The notes under the pieces are model-generated. The model was not told the origin of the DNA. It saw nothing but the letters and a program-made list of their open reading frames with translations, and searched no databases. Shown piece after piece: positions 1 to 10,897 of a stretch of 64,000 nucleotides of DNA. The stretch is from Powellomyces hirtus (taxonomy: Eukaryota; Chytridiomycota; Chytridiomycetes; Spizellomycetales; Powellomycetaceae), in contig JAHLKG010000014.1 of the NCBI GenBank assembly GCA_025526995.1, positions 186,001 to 250,000 of the forward strand, in the 5' to 3' direction. The position numbers were made by a program, and so were the translations under genes. Numbering within the stretch: position 1 is the first letter of the stretch; each line of letters starts with the position of its first letter.

Positions 1-5
1 TTTAG

Positions 6-786
<781 letters not shown>

Positions 787-1575
787 AAAACAATTTGAAG
801 GTCTCTCTTCCATAGCGGGCTGGTTCGCCTCGCGACACAATAATATATATACAACAACACCATATGATGTGGCTTGATCACACCGCCCCGTCAATTCACT
901 TCTTTTTTTTCCTTCTTTCCTTGTTGCATCTGCACCGGACATTGGCCGGCAAAAGGGACAGTTCACCCTGCCGGGTCCCTTCCTGCCCGTGAGGACTTGG
1001 AAGCAGAGAATAAACAAACAAACAACACCCACAACGCTGTTGACGCCCCTTGCTTCCTCTCTCGACTCCTTACTCGCACTCTCCACCATCTCCATCTCAA
1101 CCCCCCCACCGGCGACACGGAACACATGACGCATCTGCGCAGAGAGCGTGGGGGTGTGTGATGTGATGTGATGTGATGTGATGTGATGTGATGTGACGAT
1201 CCCATGCCACATGAGCATGTCCCGCAACCGGGGTGTGTGCGAAATACGCGACATAACATACCATACCATACCATGCAGAGAGAGTCGGGGGGGGGGGGGG
1301 GGGTATGAGATTCAGCGTACGCGAGCCACACAAAAAAAGACACGCACACACAATCCACACTCGCACGGGGTGTGATGCAGCGTGCTAAAGCCGCGGGGGG
1401 AGGAGAGAGGAGTTGGTTTTTGCGCGGGGTGTGTGTGTTGTGTGTGTATGGACGGGGATGAGAAAAAAATCGCAAAAGGAAATAAAAAAAAAAGAAAAAG
1501 AAAAGAAAAGTGTGTGTGTGTGGGTGGGTGGGTGAGGATTTTTTTTTTAATGTTATTATTACTATTCGTATAGGC
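787..1575. other. Convergent intergenic region rich in simple repeats
   Basis: This 789-bp gap separates two genes that converge. It holds a (TGTGA)n array at about 1156-1196, an (ATACC)n run at about 1255-1274, a poly-G run at 1287-1303, purine-rich tracts around 1470-1510 and GT-rich runs. The open frames here are translations of these repeats. I see no gene. Confidence 0.7.
1156..1196. repeat. (TGTGA)n pentanucleotide microsatellite
   Basis: About eight direct copies of the 5-mer TGTGA. A related ATACC pentamer array follows some 60 bp downstream. Expected to be length-polymorphic. Confidence 0.9.
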
Positions 1576-3345
1576 CTACGCCAGCGCGACCCTCCTCATT
1601 TTTTTCCAGAAGCGGGCCGCGAGTGATTGGAGGTCGCGTTTGAGGAAGCCCGTGTAGAGGATGGCGGCCACATTTTGCGCGAGGGTTTCTGCGGCGTCGA
1701 TGAGGAGGATGCGGGTCGAGTCGCTCATGGGTGCGGCGGTCGTGGTGGAGGGGTTGTTGATGAGGTGTTGGTGCAGTGATGCGAGCGGGGTGACGGTCGC
1801 GAGGACGCGGACGAGGGCGTCGCGGTATGCGGTTGGGGAGGTGGTGGTGGTGGGGTGGTGATGGGGTGCTGGGGTGGGTGTTGTGGGTGTGGGTGGTGGT
1901 GGGTTGAGCGCGGCTGGTATGGATGCGGAGGGTGTTGCTGATGTGGAGTGGTGGGTGGGTTGTGGATGTGTGGCGAGTGTATCGAGTGAAAGTGCGGGCT
2001 GGTGGTGGAGGTGCAACGAGATGGCGGAAGAATTAGCGGACGCGGATTGCGGTGGCGCCACCAGCGTCGCGTGGGCAGAGTGCTGCTGATCGAGATGCTG
2101 CAATGAAGGTCGCGACGTCAGTTTCTCCATTCCCTTTGTGATTTTCGAAGACCAGTGTTTGACGCGGTGGTGGTTGTGTCTGTTGTCTGCGGCGGCGGAG
2201 GAGGTGGTGGCGGCGGTGGTGGTGAAATGCGATGATGAGCCGGTGGGGAGGTTGTGGTTGGAGAAGGTGAGCGAGGACGCCGACGTCGTTGGAGAATTGA
2301 CCGGGGTCGAGTCCGCAGACGCAAAGAATTTGTGTTTTTTGACCAGCGTCGAGCGGAGTTGTTCGAGGTTGTGGACGGCGGTGGTAAGGTCTCTCAACAA
2401 AATTCGCGGGTCCTGGGCGTTGCTGTGAGTTGACGGCGTCGCAGAAATGGGAGTGGTCACCGCTGATGTCGATTCCGAGATGGGCCGCAATATCGCCGCG
2501 ACCGTCTCACAGGCGGCAATCTTGGTTTCGATGCTGGGCAGTTTATGCGAGGGCGCGACCCACAGTTGCGGGGGGATGAGAACCACGTCTGATATGGGGA
2601 CGCTGCTGGTGGTTGTTGTGGTAGTCATCGAGTCGAGGAGGGCAGTGAGGAGTGTGAAGGCCTTGTTATTGTGGCGCTGAGGTGACGGGCGAGGTGCGGT
2701 GAGGGTTGTATTAGCCGTGAGTTCGTCAAACACTTGTTCGTAGGTGCGAGCGAGGACAGAGTGGCGGTGATGGGTATAGGAAGCCGCCCGCGTCGAAGGG
2801 TTGGAACTTGCCGCCGCCGCCGCCGGTGGTGGTGATGATGGGAAGGTGGTTGTCGGCGCACAAGTGCGGCCCGCCCCACCCAAGAACCCATTCAGCGTTT
2901 CCGCTCTTCGAATATACGCATTGCGCATGGCGATAATCCGTTTCCGGTCCACCTCGCTCAACCCGGGGCCCCTTTCTTCCCCAATCCCACTCCCTCCAAT
3001 CCCCTTATTCCGCAACTGCGTCGCGTCCGCCTTTTCCATTATACGCTCAAACATGAGGACCGTTTCGTTGTATGCTTGCAAGGCGGGCTGGTACCGCCCC
3101 TCATTATCGAGCCCGACGGCGGTGTCGGCGCGGGAGAGGGCGGTGGCGACGAGGGGGTGGAGCGAGTTGGGTTGGGGCGGGGTGGAGGTGCGGGACAAAG
3201 GGGAGTGGGAGGCAGAGTGCGGACGGTCGGGGCGGGCGGAACCGGTGAGGAGGGAGCCGGAGCGTTCGGGGATGTAGGGGAGAGAGGGGTGTTGCGGGTG
3301 TTGTGGGGAGCGTTGCTGTTGTGGTGGCGGGTGGTTGTCAGACAT
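1576..3345 (-). CDS. MIT-domain protein of unknown role, Ser/Thr/Pro-rich
   Basis: Single-exon 589-residue protein starting at the ATG at 3343-3345. After a Pro/Ser/His-rich N-terminus, residues about 60-155 look like an MIT (microtubule interacting and trafficking) helical bundle, with LSRADTAVGLDNEGRYQPAL and a later RNAYIRRAETL helix, split by a Gly-rich insertion. A second ordered segment lies around residues 195-300, then a long Ser/Thr/His/Pro-rich stretch, and a hydrophobic helical C-terminus with a basic end (FWKKMRRVALA). MIT domains usually bind ESCRT-III tails, so an endosomal or membrane-remodelling role is the best guess, but that is inference. I recognise no specific orthologue. 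Long reading frames on the opposite strand are shadows of its biased composition. Confidence 0.7.
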   Translation of the reverse strand: MSDNHPPPQQQRSPQHPQHPSLPYIPERSGSLLTGSARPDRPHSASHSPLSRTSTPPQPNSLHPLVATALSRADTAVGLDNEGRYQPALQAYNETVLMFERIMEKADATQLRNKGIGGSGIGEERGPGLSEVDRKRIIAMRNAYIRRAETLNGFLGGAGRTCAPTTTFPSSPPPAAAAASSNPSTRAASYTHHRHSVLARTYEQVFDELTANTTLTAPRPSPQRHNNKAFTLLTALLDSMTTTTTTSSVPISDVVLIPPQLWVAPSHKLPSIETKIAACETVAAILRPISESTSAVTTPISATPSTHSNAQDPRILLRDLTTAVHNLEQLRSTLVKKHKFFASADSTPVNSPTTSASSLTFSNHNLPTGSSSHFTTTAATTSSAAADNRHNHHRVKHWSSKITKGMEKLTSRPSLQHLDQQHSAHATLVAPPQSASANSSAISLHLHHQPALSLDTLATHPQPTHHSTSATPSASIPAALNPPPPTPTTPTPAPHHHPTTTTSPTAYRDALVRVLATVTPLASLHQHLINNPSTTTAAPMSDSTRILLIDAAETLAQNVAAILYTGFLKRDLQSLAARFWKKMRRVALA

Positions 3346-3854
3346 GCTGGTCGGCAGAGTGAGTTATTGAGTGCAATGGAAAAGGATTGACAGGCAATGG
3401 GGAAGAGCGGGCGTAAACAGGACGCGAGGAGGAAGGCGGCGAGGTGGGCGGGAAATGGGGTCGCGTGCGTGTGCGTGTGTGGAACGTGTGTTGTGTACGA
3501 GAGATATCGGCGGGAGAACACGAACAAACAAACAACTGCTCCCGTCCCACTTGCAAAGTGGGAAAAATACAAAATAGATAACGAAAACAAAGGAGAGAAC
3601 AAGAAACAGGGTTCTAATATGTCTCCTATTGTGGCCTCCCCCACACTGTACGTAAGCAGCAACCCTCTGGTGAATGGTCAAAAATAGTGTATTTTACTGG
3701 GCAGGGGTATAAGGGAGTGGTGTCCACAATGCCATCGAGATGCATGTGGCATCAAAACATCCAATAAAATAAATCAAAGAGTTGACGGCAAAGAGAAAGG
3801 AGGGAGGGATAGAGAGGGCAATTAGATATTCTCAGGCAGAGTGAGGGGGTTTTC
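3346..3854. other. Intergenic spacer with promoter of the MIT-domain gene
   Basis: Lies between the start of the MIT-domain gene and the 3' end of the ammonium transporter gene, both on the minus strand. It must hold the promoter of the former and the 3' UTR of the latter. No coding sequence is convincing; frames here are short and overlapping. Confidence 0.55.
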
Positions 3855-5675
3855 TCACACGGCCGACCCGGATCCCACTTTCCGCGCCGACGCCGTCTTT
3901 CTTCTCCTTCCATCATCCTCCTCTACGATAATGGTCGATTGCGTGTTCCCACTACGGAGTCCGCGGAGGTGGTGTGGACTGACCGGTTTTGGTGGAACCA
4001 CGTCAATCTCGGCAGTGTCGAGGGACGCACCTGACGCGCGCTTGTCGATCGCGTCAAGGGCAATATCGCTCAGCGGAACGCCCCCTGTGGGCCCGTTTCC
4101 GTTGCGCTCATCGGCTTCAACAGTACGGTGGTAGTTGTCTGTGGAGAGAAAAAACAAGAGCGTCAAATTATGGACAATATTATGGGTGGATCAGAGTCAA
4201 ATGCCCCTTGATGCTTACATGCATATTCTCCCATTTGAGCATGATCCAATCCTTCCCGTTCGTGCCGTTCCTTTACCCGGAACTGAAGTTTGAGAGTGTA
4301 GCGTTTTAGAATGTGTACAAGGCGAGTGTCACCGACATCAAATCATTGCCTTCATCTGCGGTACGTACGTGGAGACCCGGGATTCGGTCCATGATCCAGA
4401 AAATCAGATACGTCATGGTAAACGACCATGCCCCGCAGACGGCAGTCGCATAGGCTTGAACGCCGAGTTGCTTCCAGTTCTTGTTCAACCATCCGCCGTC
4501 GACTCCGGTCGTGTCCAGCTCGATGATGGAGCTTGTGGCGAAAACGCCGACGAGCAGGTTTCCAATGACGCCGCCGAGTCCGTGGACGGCAAAGACATCC
4601 AGCGTATCGTCTAAAAGTCCACGTTTTTTGTTGAATTCGGCAACGGTTCGGCACAGGGTTGCCGACACGATTCCAACAATGACGCCGGCCCACGGCTCGA
4701 CGAAACCCGCTGCAGGGGTGATGGCGACGAGGCCCGCGACGGCGCCCAGACAGAAGCCGACACATGAATACTTGTGGCCGTGGTAAATGTAATCCCAAAA
4801 CATCCACACGAGTCCCGCGGTGGAAGCGGCGAGGTTGGTGACGAGGACGGCCATGCCGGCTCGGGCGGACGAGTTGAAGGCGCTGCCACCGTTGAAGCCC
4901 AACCAGCCAAACCAGAGGAGCGATGTTCCGAGGACCATAAACGACAGGTTGTGGGGTTTTTCGTCGGCCAGGCGGGTCCGGCGCGGTCCCATGTACATGG
5001 CAAAAGCGAGACCGGCAAAGCCCGACACGACTTCGACGGGGCAGCCACCGGCAAAGTCGAGGTAGCCACGAGCGCGCAGCCAACCGTTGGGAGCCCAGAC
5101 CCAGTAGGCGACAAAGTCGTACACGAGGGTGGTCCAGATGAGAATAAACAGCATGCTAGGCAGAATCCGCGTGCGGTCGGCGGCGGAGCCAAAGGGCAGG
5201 GCGGCGGTGAGGGCGGCGAACATGGCTTGGAACATGACAAACACGTCGGTGGAGATGACGGTGCCGGGATAGGTTGTTCCACCAATGTTTTTGAGGCCCA
5301 AGTAGTAGCCGTTGCCGATAAAAGGTCCGCCGTTGGGCGAAAAGGCGAGGGAAAAGCCCCACATGAACCACTGGACCGAGACAATGGCCAAACTCAGCAT
5401 GCACAAGTGGAGAAAGACGAGGGCATTTTTGTGGTGGCTGAGTCCCGAGTAGAAGTAACCCAGTCCTGGGATCTTTTTGATGTGAGAAGAGAAGAGGGCA
5501 AACAAAAGGCAGGGTCTGTGGATGGACATACCATGATCAAGACCAAGGCGGAGCAGACAATGACAAAGGCATTTGCGGGGAGATCCAAGGGGAGTGGGTC
5601 GAGGTCCCTCGCGGAGAGGGAGGCAAGGGACGGTATTGGTGCGGGAGGCATGGCGGCGACGGGGGGGAGGGTCAT
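3855..5675 (-). CDS. MEP: Ammonium transporter, Mep1/Mep3 type
   Basis: Plasma-membrane Amt/Mep/Rh family channel for ammonium uptake. Four exons (5675-5532, 5472-4369, 4282-4219, 4138-3855) give 531 aa. Splicing at 5531/5473 joins ALVLIM to IPGLGYFYSGL, the first family helix; 4368/4283 and 4218/4139 restore the cytoplasmic segment ERHEREGLDHAQMGEYAY, like that of bacterial AmtB. Without splicing the frame would end in a false tail. The motif DFAGG (residues 187-191) is followed by Val-Glu where the first twin His sits in AmtB and Mep2; the second His (about 345, in FAVHGLGGVIGN) is kept. Glu at the first site is a known trait of yeast Mep1 and Mep3. The C-terminal tail is about 90 residues, hydrophilic and probably regulatory. 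The start at 5675 is the first ATG giving a plausible N-terminus. Confidence 0.93.
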
Positions 5676-6005
5676 GGACTTTGGGCAGGGAAAGTAGTAT
5701 CAGAGAGAGAGAGAGAGAGGCAGCCGACGTGCACGAGTGCAACGCAGACGAAAGGTCAGTCTCACGAGAGATAGTCTAAAACAAAGGACACCAGTCTGTC
5801 AACCCACGAGAGAGAGAGAGAGACAGAGTGTGTCAGTCATGGCAGAGGGAGAGACGGAGAGTGTCGGTGGGTGATAGAGAGATGCGATGGTCAATCAATA
5901 GAACAATCACGTAAGCGTCTGATGGGGATCGATCTCTACACTAGATAGATATAGGGCGAGGCAGGGGCCCGATCTTGGAATACAAAGTCACCCTCGTTCA
6001 GTCAT

Positions 6006-6097
<92 letters not shown>

Positions 6098-6488
6098 GTC
6101 ACCCATAGGGAGGCAGTCGCTGGTTGGTGGTGCCGTGCGAGTGAGTGAGTGAGTGAGTGGAGTGATGGATGGATATGGGATGGATGGATATGGGATGGAT
6201 GGGCAGCGCAACTCAAACAGTCGCCAGTGATGGATACTAGAGATAGGTGAGACAGACACACACGCCCTTAATTAAAGCTGCTGTCGGTTCGTGGGCGTTT
6301 CTGGTTCGTGTTTCACATGTTCCCCATACGGCCTTCCCTCGCTGCCAACACTCACACAGAGAGCATAGACAAGTCGGACACTCTCACTAGTGAGTGACTG
6401 AGAGAATACTCACACAAGGAAGGAAGGAACGAACGTGAACAGCGCAAACACAACGCTGTCTGCCTCCCCCTCACTTTACTCGACAAAA
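5676..6488. other. Divergent intergenic region with CT/AG microsatellites
   Basis: Separates the starts of the ammonium transporter (minus strand) and the SH3 protein (plus strand), so it should hold both promoters. It contains AG runs near 5702-5719 and 5808-5822, the long CT array at 6009-6096, and GAGT and GGATGGATAT-like tandem motifs near 6140-6200. Frames across the CT array only encode Arg-Glu or Ser-Leu repeats. Confidence 0.6.
6009..6096. repeat. (CT)n microsatellite, about 44 units
   Basis: Uninterrupted CT dinucleotides for about 88 bases, upstream of both divergent genes. On the other strand it reads as GA repeats, a common polypurine tract of promoter regions. Confidence 0.95.
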
Positions 6489-8840
6489 ATGCTCGCCACG
6501 TCCTTGTCACCAACCGCTACCACCACCACTTCCCCAGCTGACTGCGTTCTCCGCCAAGACTCGAAAGACGCCATCGCAAAGTCTACCACCCTCCTCAAAC
6601 TCTTTGCTAAACACAGGGCCGCCTTGCTGCTCTTGGCTACCACTACGAACGATGTCGCTGACGCCCTGCGAGATTTGAGTAGCGCCAGGGCTGTGAGAGT
6701 CGCCGAAAGATGTACTCCAGCCGCATTGAATCAAGGTAAACCGAGTCGGCGAGAGCGGAGGGAAGCGAACCGAGCGAAGCGAGGAGTGGAGGACAGAGGG
6801 AAATTGGACAGAGAGCCTCTAGCTTTCGCTCGGAGTGGACGACTGAGGGAAACTGGCGTGCAGGCGCCAGGGATTGCGCAGACCGCATCTGACCAAGCGG
6901 TGCGCCCCGGGCGAACGTCCTTTGGGAACACAAATCGCGACATCCCGTGCTAACAGGAATCCCTTCTCGTTCCATGTAGGCGCCCTTCGACACTGTGCCG
7001 AATTCCACTCGACCATCTCCCGTCGGCTTCGCGAGTACGGCGACCGAATGCTGCGGGAGCTAGAAGAACCATTACAGAGCAGCATTGAAGAGCACGCTCA
7101 AACCGTCTCCTCCAACGAAAAACGCCTCGTGCAAATGGAGCGGGAGATTTCCGACAAGGTCAAAAAGAGTGAACTGCGATCACGCAAAAAGTGGAACCGG
7201 GATGCCGCCGCCGCCGAACAAGCCGCGCGGGATCTGGCCCGCTACACGTTGGAATTGTCGGACCTCAAATTCCATAACCAGCACATTATTGTCGGCGAAG
7301 AAGCCCGCCATGTGCGCGTCATGGAAGATCAGTGGGCGACTCTGATGAAAAGTTTCGGGCTGTTGATGGGTCACACATTGGCGGGCGTCAGCACCTGCGT
7401 CGACAAACTGAGCGATCCGAGTAAAGGCGGATTCAAGCAGAGCCATCAGCCAACCTACAACTCCGCCAACAACGACAGCAGCAGCAGCAGCGGCGGCAAC
7501 ACTTATGGCTACTCGGCCGGCCGGCGCGGGTCGTTGGACAGCAATCTGGGCGATGTGATTACCACCACCGCCGCCACCAGAGTAGACGAAAAACCGCTGC
7601 ACAGCAGTCTGGGCCGACGCGTCGCTAAAATGGTCAATGCGGTTGCCGCCACAACCACCCAGGCCCTCAACACCAGCATGAGCAGCAACGGCAGCAGCGG
7701 GAGCAGCAGCCGGCCAACATCGCCCCGTCGGGCAGGCGGCAACAACAACAGCAACAGCAACAGCAATAGCAATAGCAACGCATCCCCAAAAACCAGCAGA
7801 AGCAACAGCCCCGCGAACTCTGCCGGCACCGCTTCACCCCACACGACGTCCGCGTCCCTAGCCCCCATCAACACCAGCCTCACCAACGCCATGAATGCCA
7901 CCTTTCCGCAACTCTCCCTCCCGTCCTTCTCCCCACTCACCAGCAAATCGCCATCATCACTCGGACGACACGACTCGTCATCAGCGTCACCCTCGTCATC
8001 ACCAGCAGCAGCAGCACAGCACACAACAACACTCACACCCTCCGTACCACCCAAGCCGGTTCTGAAATCATCTCTCGTCAACACCACGTCCACCGGCAGC
8101 AACAGCAGCACGTCTGGCGAAACCAAACGCCGCGTCGCATTTCCCACGTCCAAACCCATCGCGACTGTCCAACAAACGGCCCCCTCCTCCTCCTCACCCC
8201 AGTCCCCCAAATCACCCTCATCCTCCAACCCGCAAACCTCGACGCTATCCTCCCTCTATCCCGACATCTTTGCCGCGGAAAACACCCTCATTGCGCACAC
8301 CCCCGTCCTGGCCCATCGCGCCGTCGTCAAGAACCCGGCCGTGTACGTGGCCGGCGGCGAGGGCGACGCCGAGTCGCAGATTGGAAGCGTCGTCGGCACC
8401 ACCGAATCCCTCGTGGGCGTCCTCCCCACCGCGACCCGGAATCTGGACCTCGTGTATGCGATACACGACTTTGGAGCGCGCAGCGCCAAGGAAATGAGTT
8501 TGCGAAAGGTACCCCCCCCCCCCAACCCAAAACTCCCAAATCATTGTCTAATCTTCTTTCCTCTCTCTCTCTCTTTCGTAAGGGCGACGTCATGGAAGTC
8601 AAGAAACGGCACGGGACCTGGATCTACGGCACCAAATTCACCCGCCGCTCCAAATCGGTGGACACGGGCCTGGCCGCCACCGACCCGGCATTGAAAGACC
8701 GCTTTCGCCGCGGAGTACCCCAGGACGATGCAAACAACAACAACAACAACAACAGCAACAACAGCAACACCAGCAGGGAAGAGAAGCCGGAAGTCGGATG
8801 GATCCCGATGGCGTTTGTCGCGAAATTTAGTGCGGCGTAG
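6489..8840 (+). CDS. BAR/IMD-like helical protein with C-terminal SH3 domain
   Basis: Three exons (6489-6735, 6980-8508, 8583-8840) give 677 aa. The start is the first in-frame ATG at 6489. Phase is kept by splicing at 6735/6980 (GT...TAG, 244 bp) and 8508/8583 (74 bp with a C run). Residues about 20-240 are predicted helical, with many charged heptad-like segments such as EKRLVQMEREISDKVKK, resembling BAR or IMD membrane-curving bundles; this is inference from pattern. Residues about 250-560 are Ser/Asn/Thr/Pro-rich and probably disordered. The C-terminus is an SH3 domain: AIHDFGARSAKEMSLRKGDV, a WIYG turn, and the end strand GWIPMAFVAKF. A polar insertion of about 50 residues with an Asn run splits the SH3 between its third and fourth strands. 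Likely an actin or endocytosis adaptor. Confidence 0.75.
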
Positions 8841-9253
8841 GACACGTGCAACTTGTGTGGTTTTCGTGCCGGTTCTCGTTTCCTTTGTATACCTGTTGTA
8901 TGTGTCCCCCCCCCCCCCCCCGCCACACCCCCTGTGTGTGGTGCTCTGTACCATACCCGTTCCCCATCTCTGCTCTCTGTCTTCCCTCTCCCTATCCCCT
9001 TCTGTCGCGTGTTCCTTCTGAGAGGTCATCAGAACCCCCCGAGTGTACATACCATAACACGTTTGCAGCCCCCAACCGAGAGAAAAAAAAAACTCCCGCT
9101 ACAATGGTTTATCAAGTCGTGACGACAACAACGGGTGGCCCCCCAGAAACAGGGCCGACCGCAAAACGATGGGGTCTTTGCCACCCCCCGGTTTCTCAGA
9201 TTGGTGGTATTCAAATGAACGAAAGGGACCATTTTCGTGTATATAAACCATCA

Positions 9254-9288
9254 AACAATACAATACAATACAATACAATACAATACAA
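9254..9288. repeat. (CAATA)n pentanucleotide repeat
   Basis: About seven tandem copies of CAATA in an intergenic, AT-richer patch; no coding potential. Confidence 0.9.
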
Positions 9289-9446
9289 AGAGAAGAACGG
9301 GGCGGTGTTTGACCCCCCACAAGGGGTTTTTCGCGTCCCCATATCCTGCACTAGTCACAAATCAAATCCTCAGCACAGCACAGCACAGTAACGATACATG
9401 AGTACGCCTCGCCCCGCACCCGTTAGCGAATCCTCTACCCAGACCC

Positions 9447-9471
9447 AACACTAACACTAACACTAACACTA
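9447..9471. repeat. Short (CACTAA)n hexamer array
   Basis: About four copies of CACTAA; the complement reads TTAGTG. It is close to, but not, the usual TTAGGG telomere unit, and sits inside the contig. Confidence 0.8.
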
Positions 9472-9609
9472 CGACTCAACACTCTCCTCAACACGCCATG
9501 CCACGCGACGCCGCACGCCCACCTCCAGGCCTCCACATCCACAGGCGGGATGATGACAATATATGCATGCGTGTGTTTTTTTTTGTTTTTTTTTTTCCTT
9601 TTCCCCAGT

Positions 9610-10494
9610 TCAATAAACCCGATGTTTTCCCGTCGTCCTGCCCGCGACACCGTTTACTGTCGCCGGGTCCACCTTGGCGTTCCGCATGCCGCGTGCCGTC
9701 GTCTCACTACTATTAGCATGAGCAGTAGTACTCTTCTCCGTACTCGCGCCCGTGAATTCGGCCGTCGACAAACTCGACACCCCGCCGGGCGGGAGGAGCG
9801 CTTTGCGGCCCGGGCGGTGCTTGCGCGGGCTCGCGGCCGGGTCCGGGGCCGTGGCGCGCGCGACGGCTGGGGCCGCGGACATGTTTGTGCACGGGTTCCA
9901 GGCCGTGGTTGTGGGGGGTGCCAGTTGACGACGCCCCGGGCGCGGGATGGCGGGTGCGGTTGTTGTGGTGGTGGTGCTGGTCGGTGGGGCGACACGACGA
10001 CGCCCGACGGCAGGCGGGGCAGCAGGACCATGATCACCACCGGAAGTAGCAGTAGTAGCAGTAGTAATATCGGCCCCACCAAACGAAATCGAACTCTGGT
10101 TCTTCAACCCCGCAAACGGCCGCGCAGCAGCAGCACGCGGGGATTCCGGCGGGGTGGGAACGCCCCAATGCGTCCCAACTCCAATCCCATTCCCATTCCC
10201 AATCCCACTCTTCTTCCCCCTCCTCCCGCCCTCATCCACAACCGCACGACTACTACCCCCCAAAATCGGGTTCGTCGCCGCCGTCATCGTCGCCGACGTG
10301 GCAGGTGCAGCCGCACTCGCAGTCGCGGGTGCTGATGCATCACCACCACCACCACCACCACCACCACCACCGGCTCGCCGCTGACTCTGCACGGGACTCA
10401 GGCGCCCACGCGTGGCCGGCGTCCGCGACGCCGAGGTCGAGCTCCAGGTGGACGAACACGTCGCAGACCCGTCTCCGAATGTAAATGTGTGGTT
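9610..10494 (-). CDS. HN1/Jupiter-like low-complexity protein, 5' exon not found
   Basis: A minus-strand frame of 295 residues runs from a strong splice acceptor at about 10495 (long T-rich tract then CCAG) to a stop at 9610. It begins NHTFTFGDGS and later carries NQSSISFGGAD and PPGGVSSLS: two related Asn-x-Ser/Thr-x-x-Phe-Gly motifs plus a PPGG element. These recall the short repeats of the HN1/Jupiter microtubule-associated family, but the match is by pattern only. The rest is Ala/Thr/Pro/Gly-rich with a Gly run. The first coding exon, with the ATG, should lie between about 10520 and 10897; I could not place it. The plus-strand frame over the same bases is Arg-rich and looks like a shadow. 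Confidence 0.45.
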   Translation of the reverse strand, partial: NHTFTFGDGSATCSSTWSSTSASRTPATRGRLSPVQSQRRAGGGGGGGGGGDASAPATASAAAPATSATMTAATNPILGGSSRAVVDEGGRRGKKSGIGNGNGIGVGTHWGVPTPPESPRAAAARPFAGLKNQSSISFGGADITTATTATSGGDHGPAAPPAVGRRRVAPPTSTTTTTTAPAIPRPGRRQLAPPTTTAWNPCTNMSAAPAVARATAPDPAASPRKHRPGRKALLPPGGVSSLSTAEFTGASTEKSTTAHANSSETTARGMRNAKVDPATVNGVAGRTTGKHRVY

Positions 10495-10897
10495 CTGGCA
10501 AAGAAAACAAACAAAACGAAAAAAAAAAAGTGGACGAAAGAGGTGTTAGATGTTGCCGGCCCCTTTCTGTGCCCCCCCCCCCTTCATACGCACTACCGAA
10601 CCACCCAACAACAACCCCACCAAAAACACACCATAACGGGGAATCTTCTCAGCTCAAGCAAAAAAAAAAAAACAGTCCGTATTCGATTACAATGTAATGT
10701 CGAACTGCAACAACCTTTGTACAGGGGAGGAAAGGAGGAGGGACGCGTGGGGTGTTGGTGAACCATTGGGATGAAACGCCACCCGCATCCTACATGTAGG
10801 GTCCTTTCGCGGCGGGGGCTTGGGGTCAGTTAACTCCGACTTCACTCTTCCAAACCCCAAGCCTCGCTCAAAAAAGTTGCAAGCGAAAACATGCGTC
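10495..10897. promoter_or_regulatory. Divergent 5' region of the HN1-like gene and TPGS2
   Basis: Contains the T-rich intron end of the HN1-like gene (10495-10540) and, presumably, its unlocated first exon and both promoters. A minus-strand frame of 84 codons (10687-10941) overlaps the TPGS2 start and is not supported by any motif. Inference from gene orientation. Confidence 0.35.

Larger units (their letters stand above)
8841..9609. other. Convergent intergenic region with pentamer and hexamer repeats
   Basis: Between the 3' ends of the SH3 protein and the HN1-like protein. Contains a poly-C run near 8910, a CAATA array (9254-9288), a CACAG run near 9374 and a CACTAA array (9447-9471). I see no gene. 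Confidence 0.6.

Noticed and set aside
4774..5697. 307-codon plus-strand frame over the ammonium transporter
   Set aside because: Antisense of a well-supported Amt gene with clear motifs; the frame is open because of GC-rich codon bias.
5998..6261. Minus-strand frame encoding an Arg-Glu repeat protein
   Set aside because: It is only the translation of the CT/GA microsatellite.
7509..8228. 239-codon minus-strand Leu-rich frame
   Set aside because: Antisense of the Ser/Asn/Thr-rich linker of the SH3 protein; Leu and Val runs are a by-product.
9447..9471. Telomere-like hexamer array
   Set aside because: Unit is TTAGTG, only about four copies, and internal to the contig; not evidence of a chromosome end.
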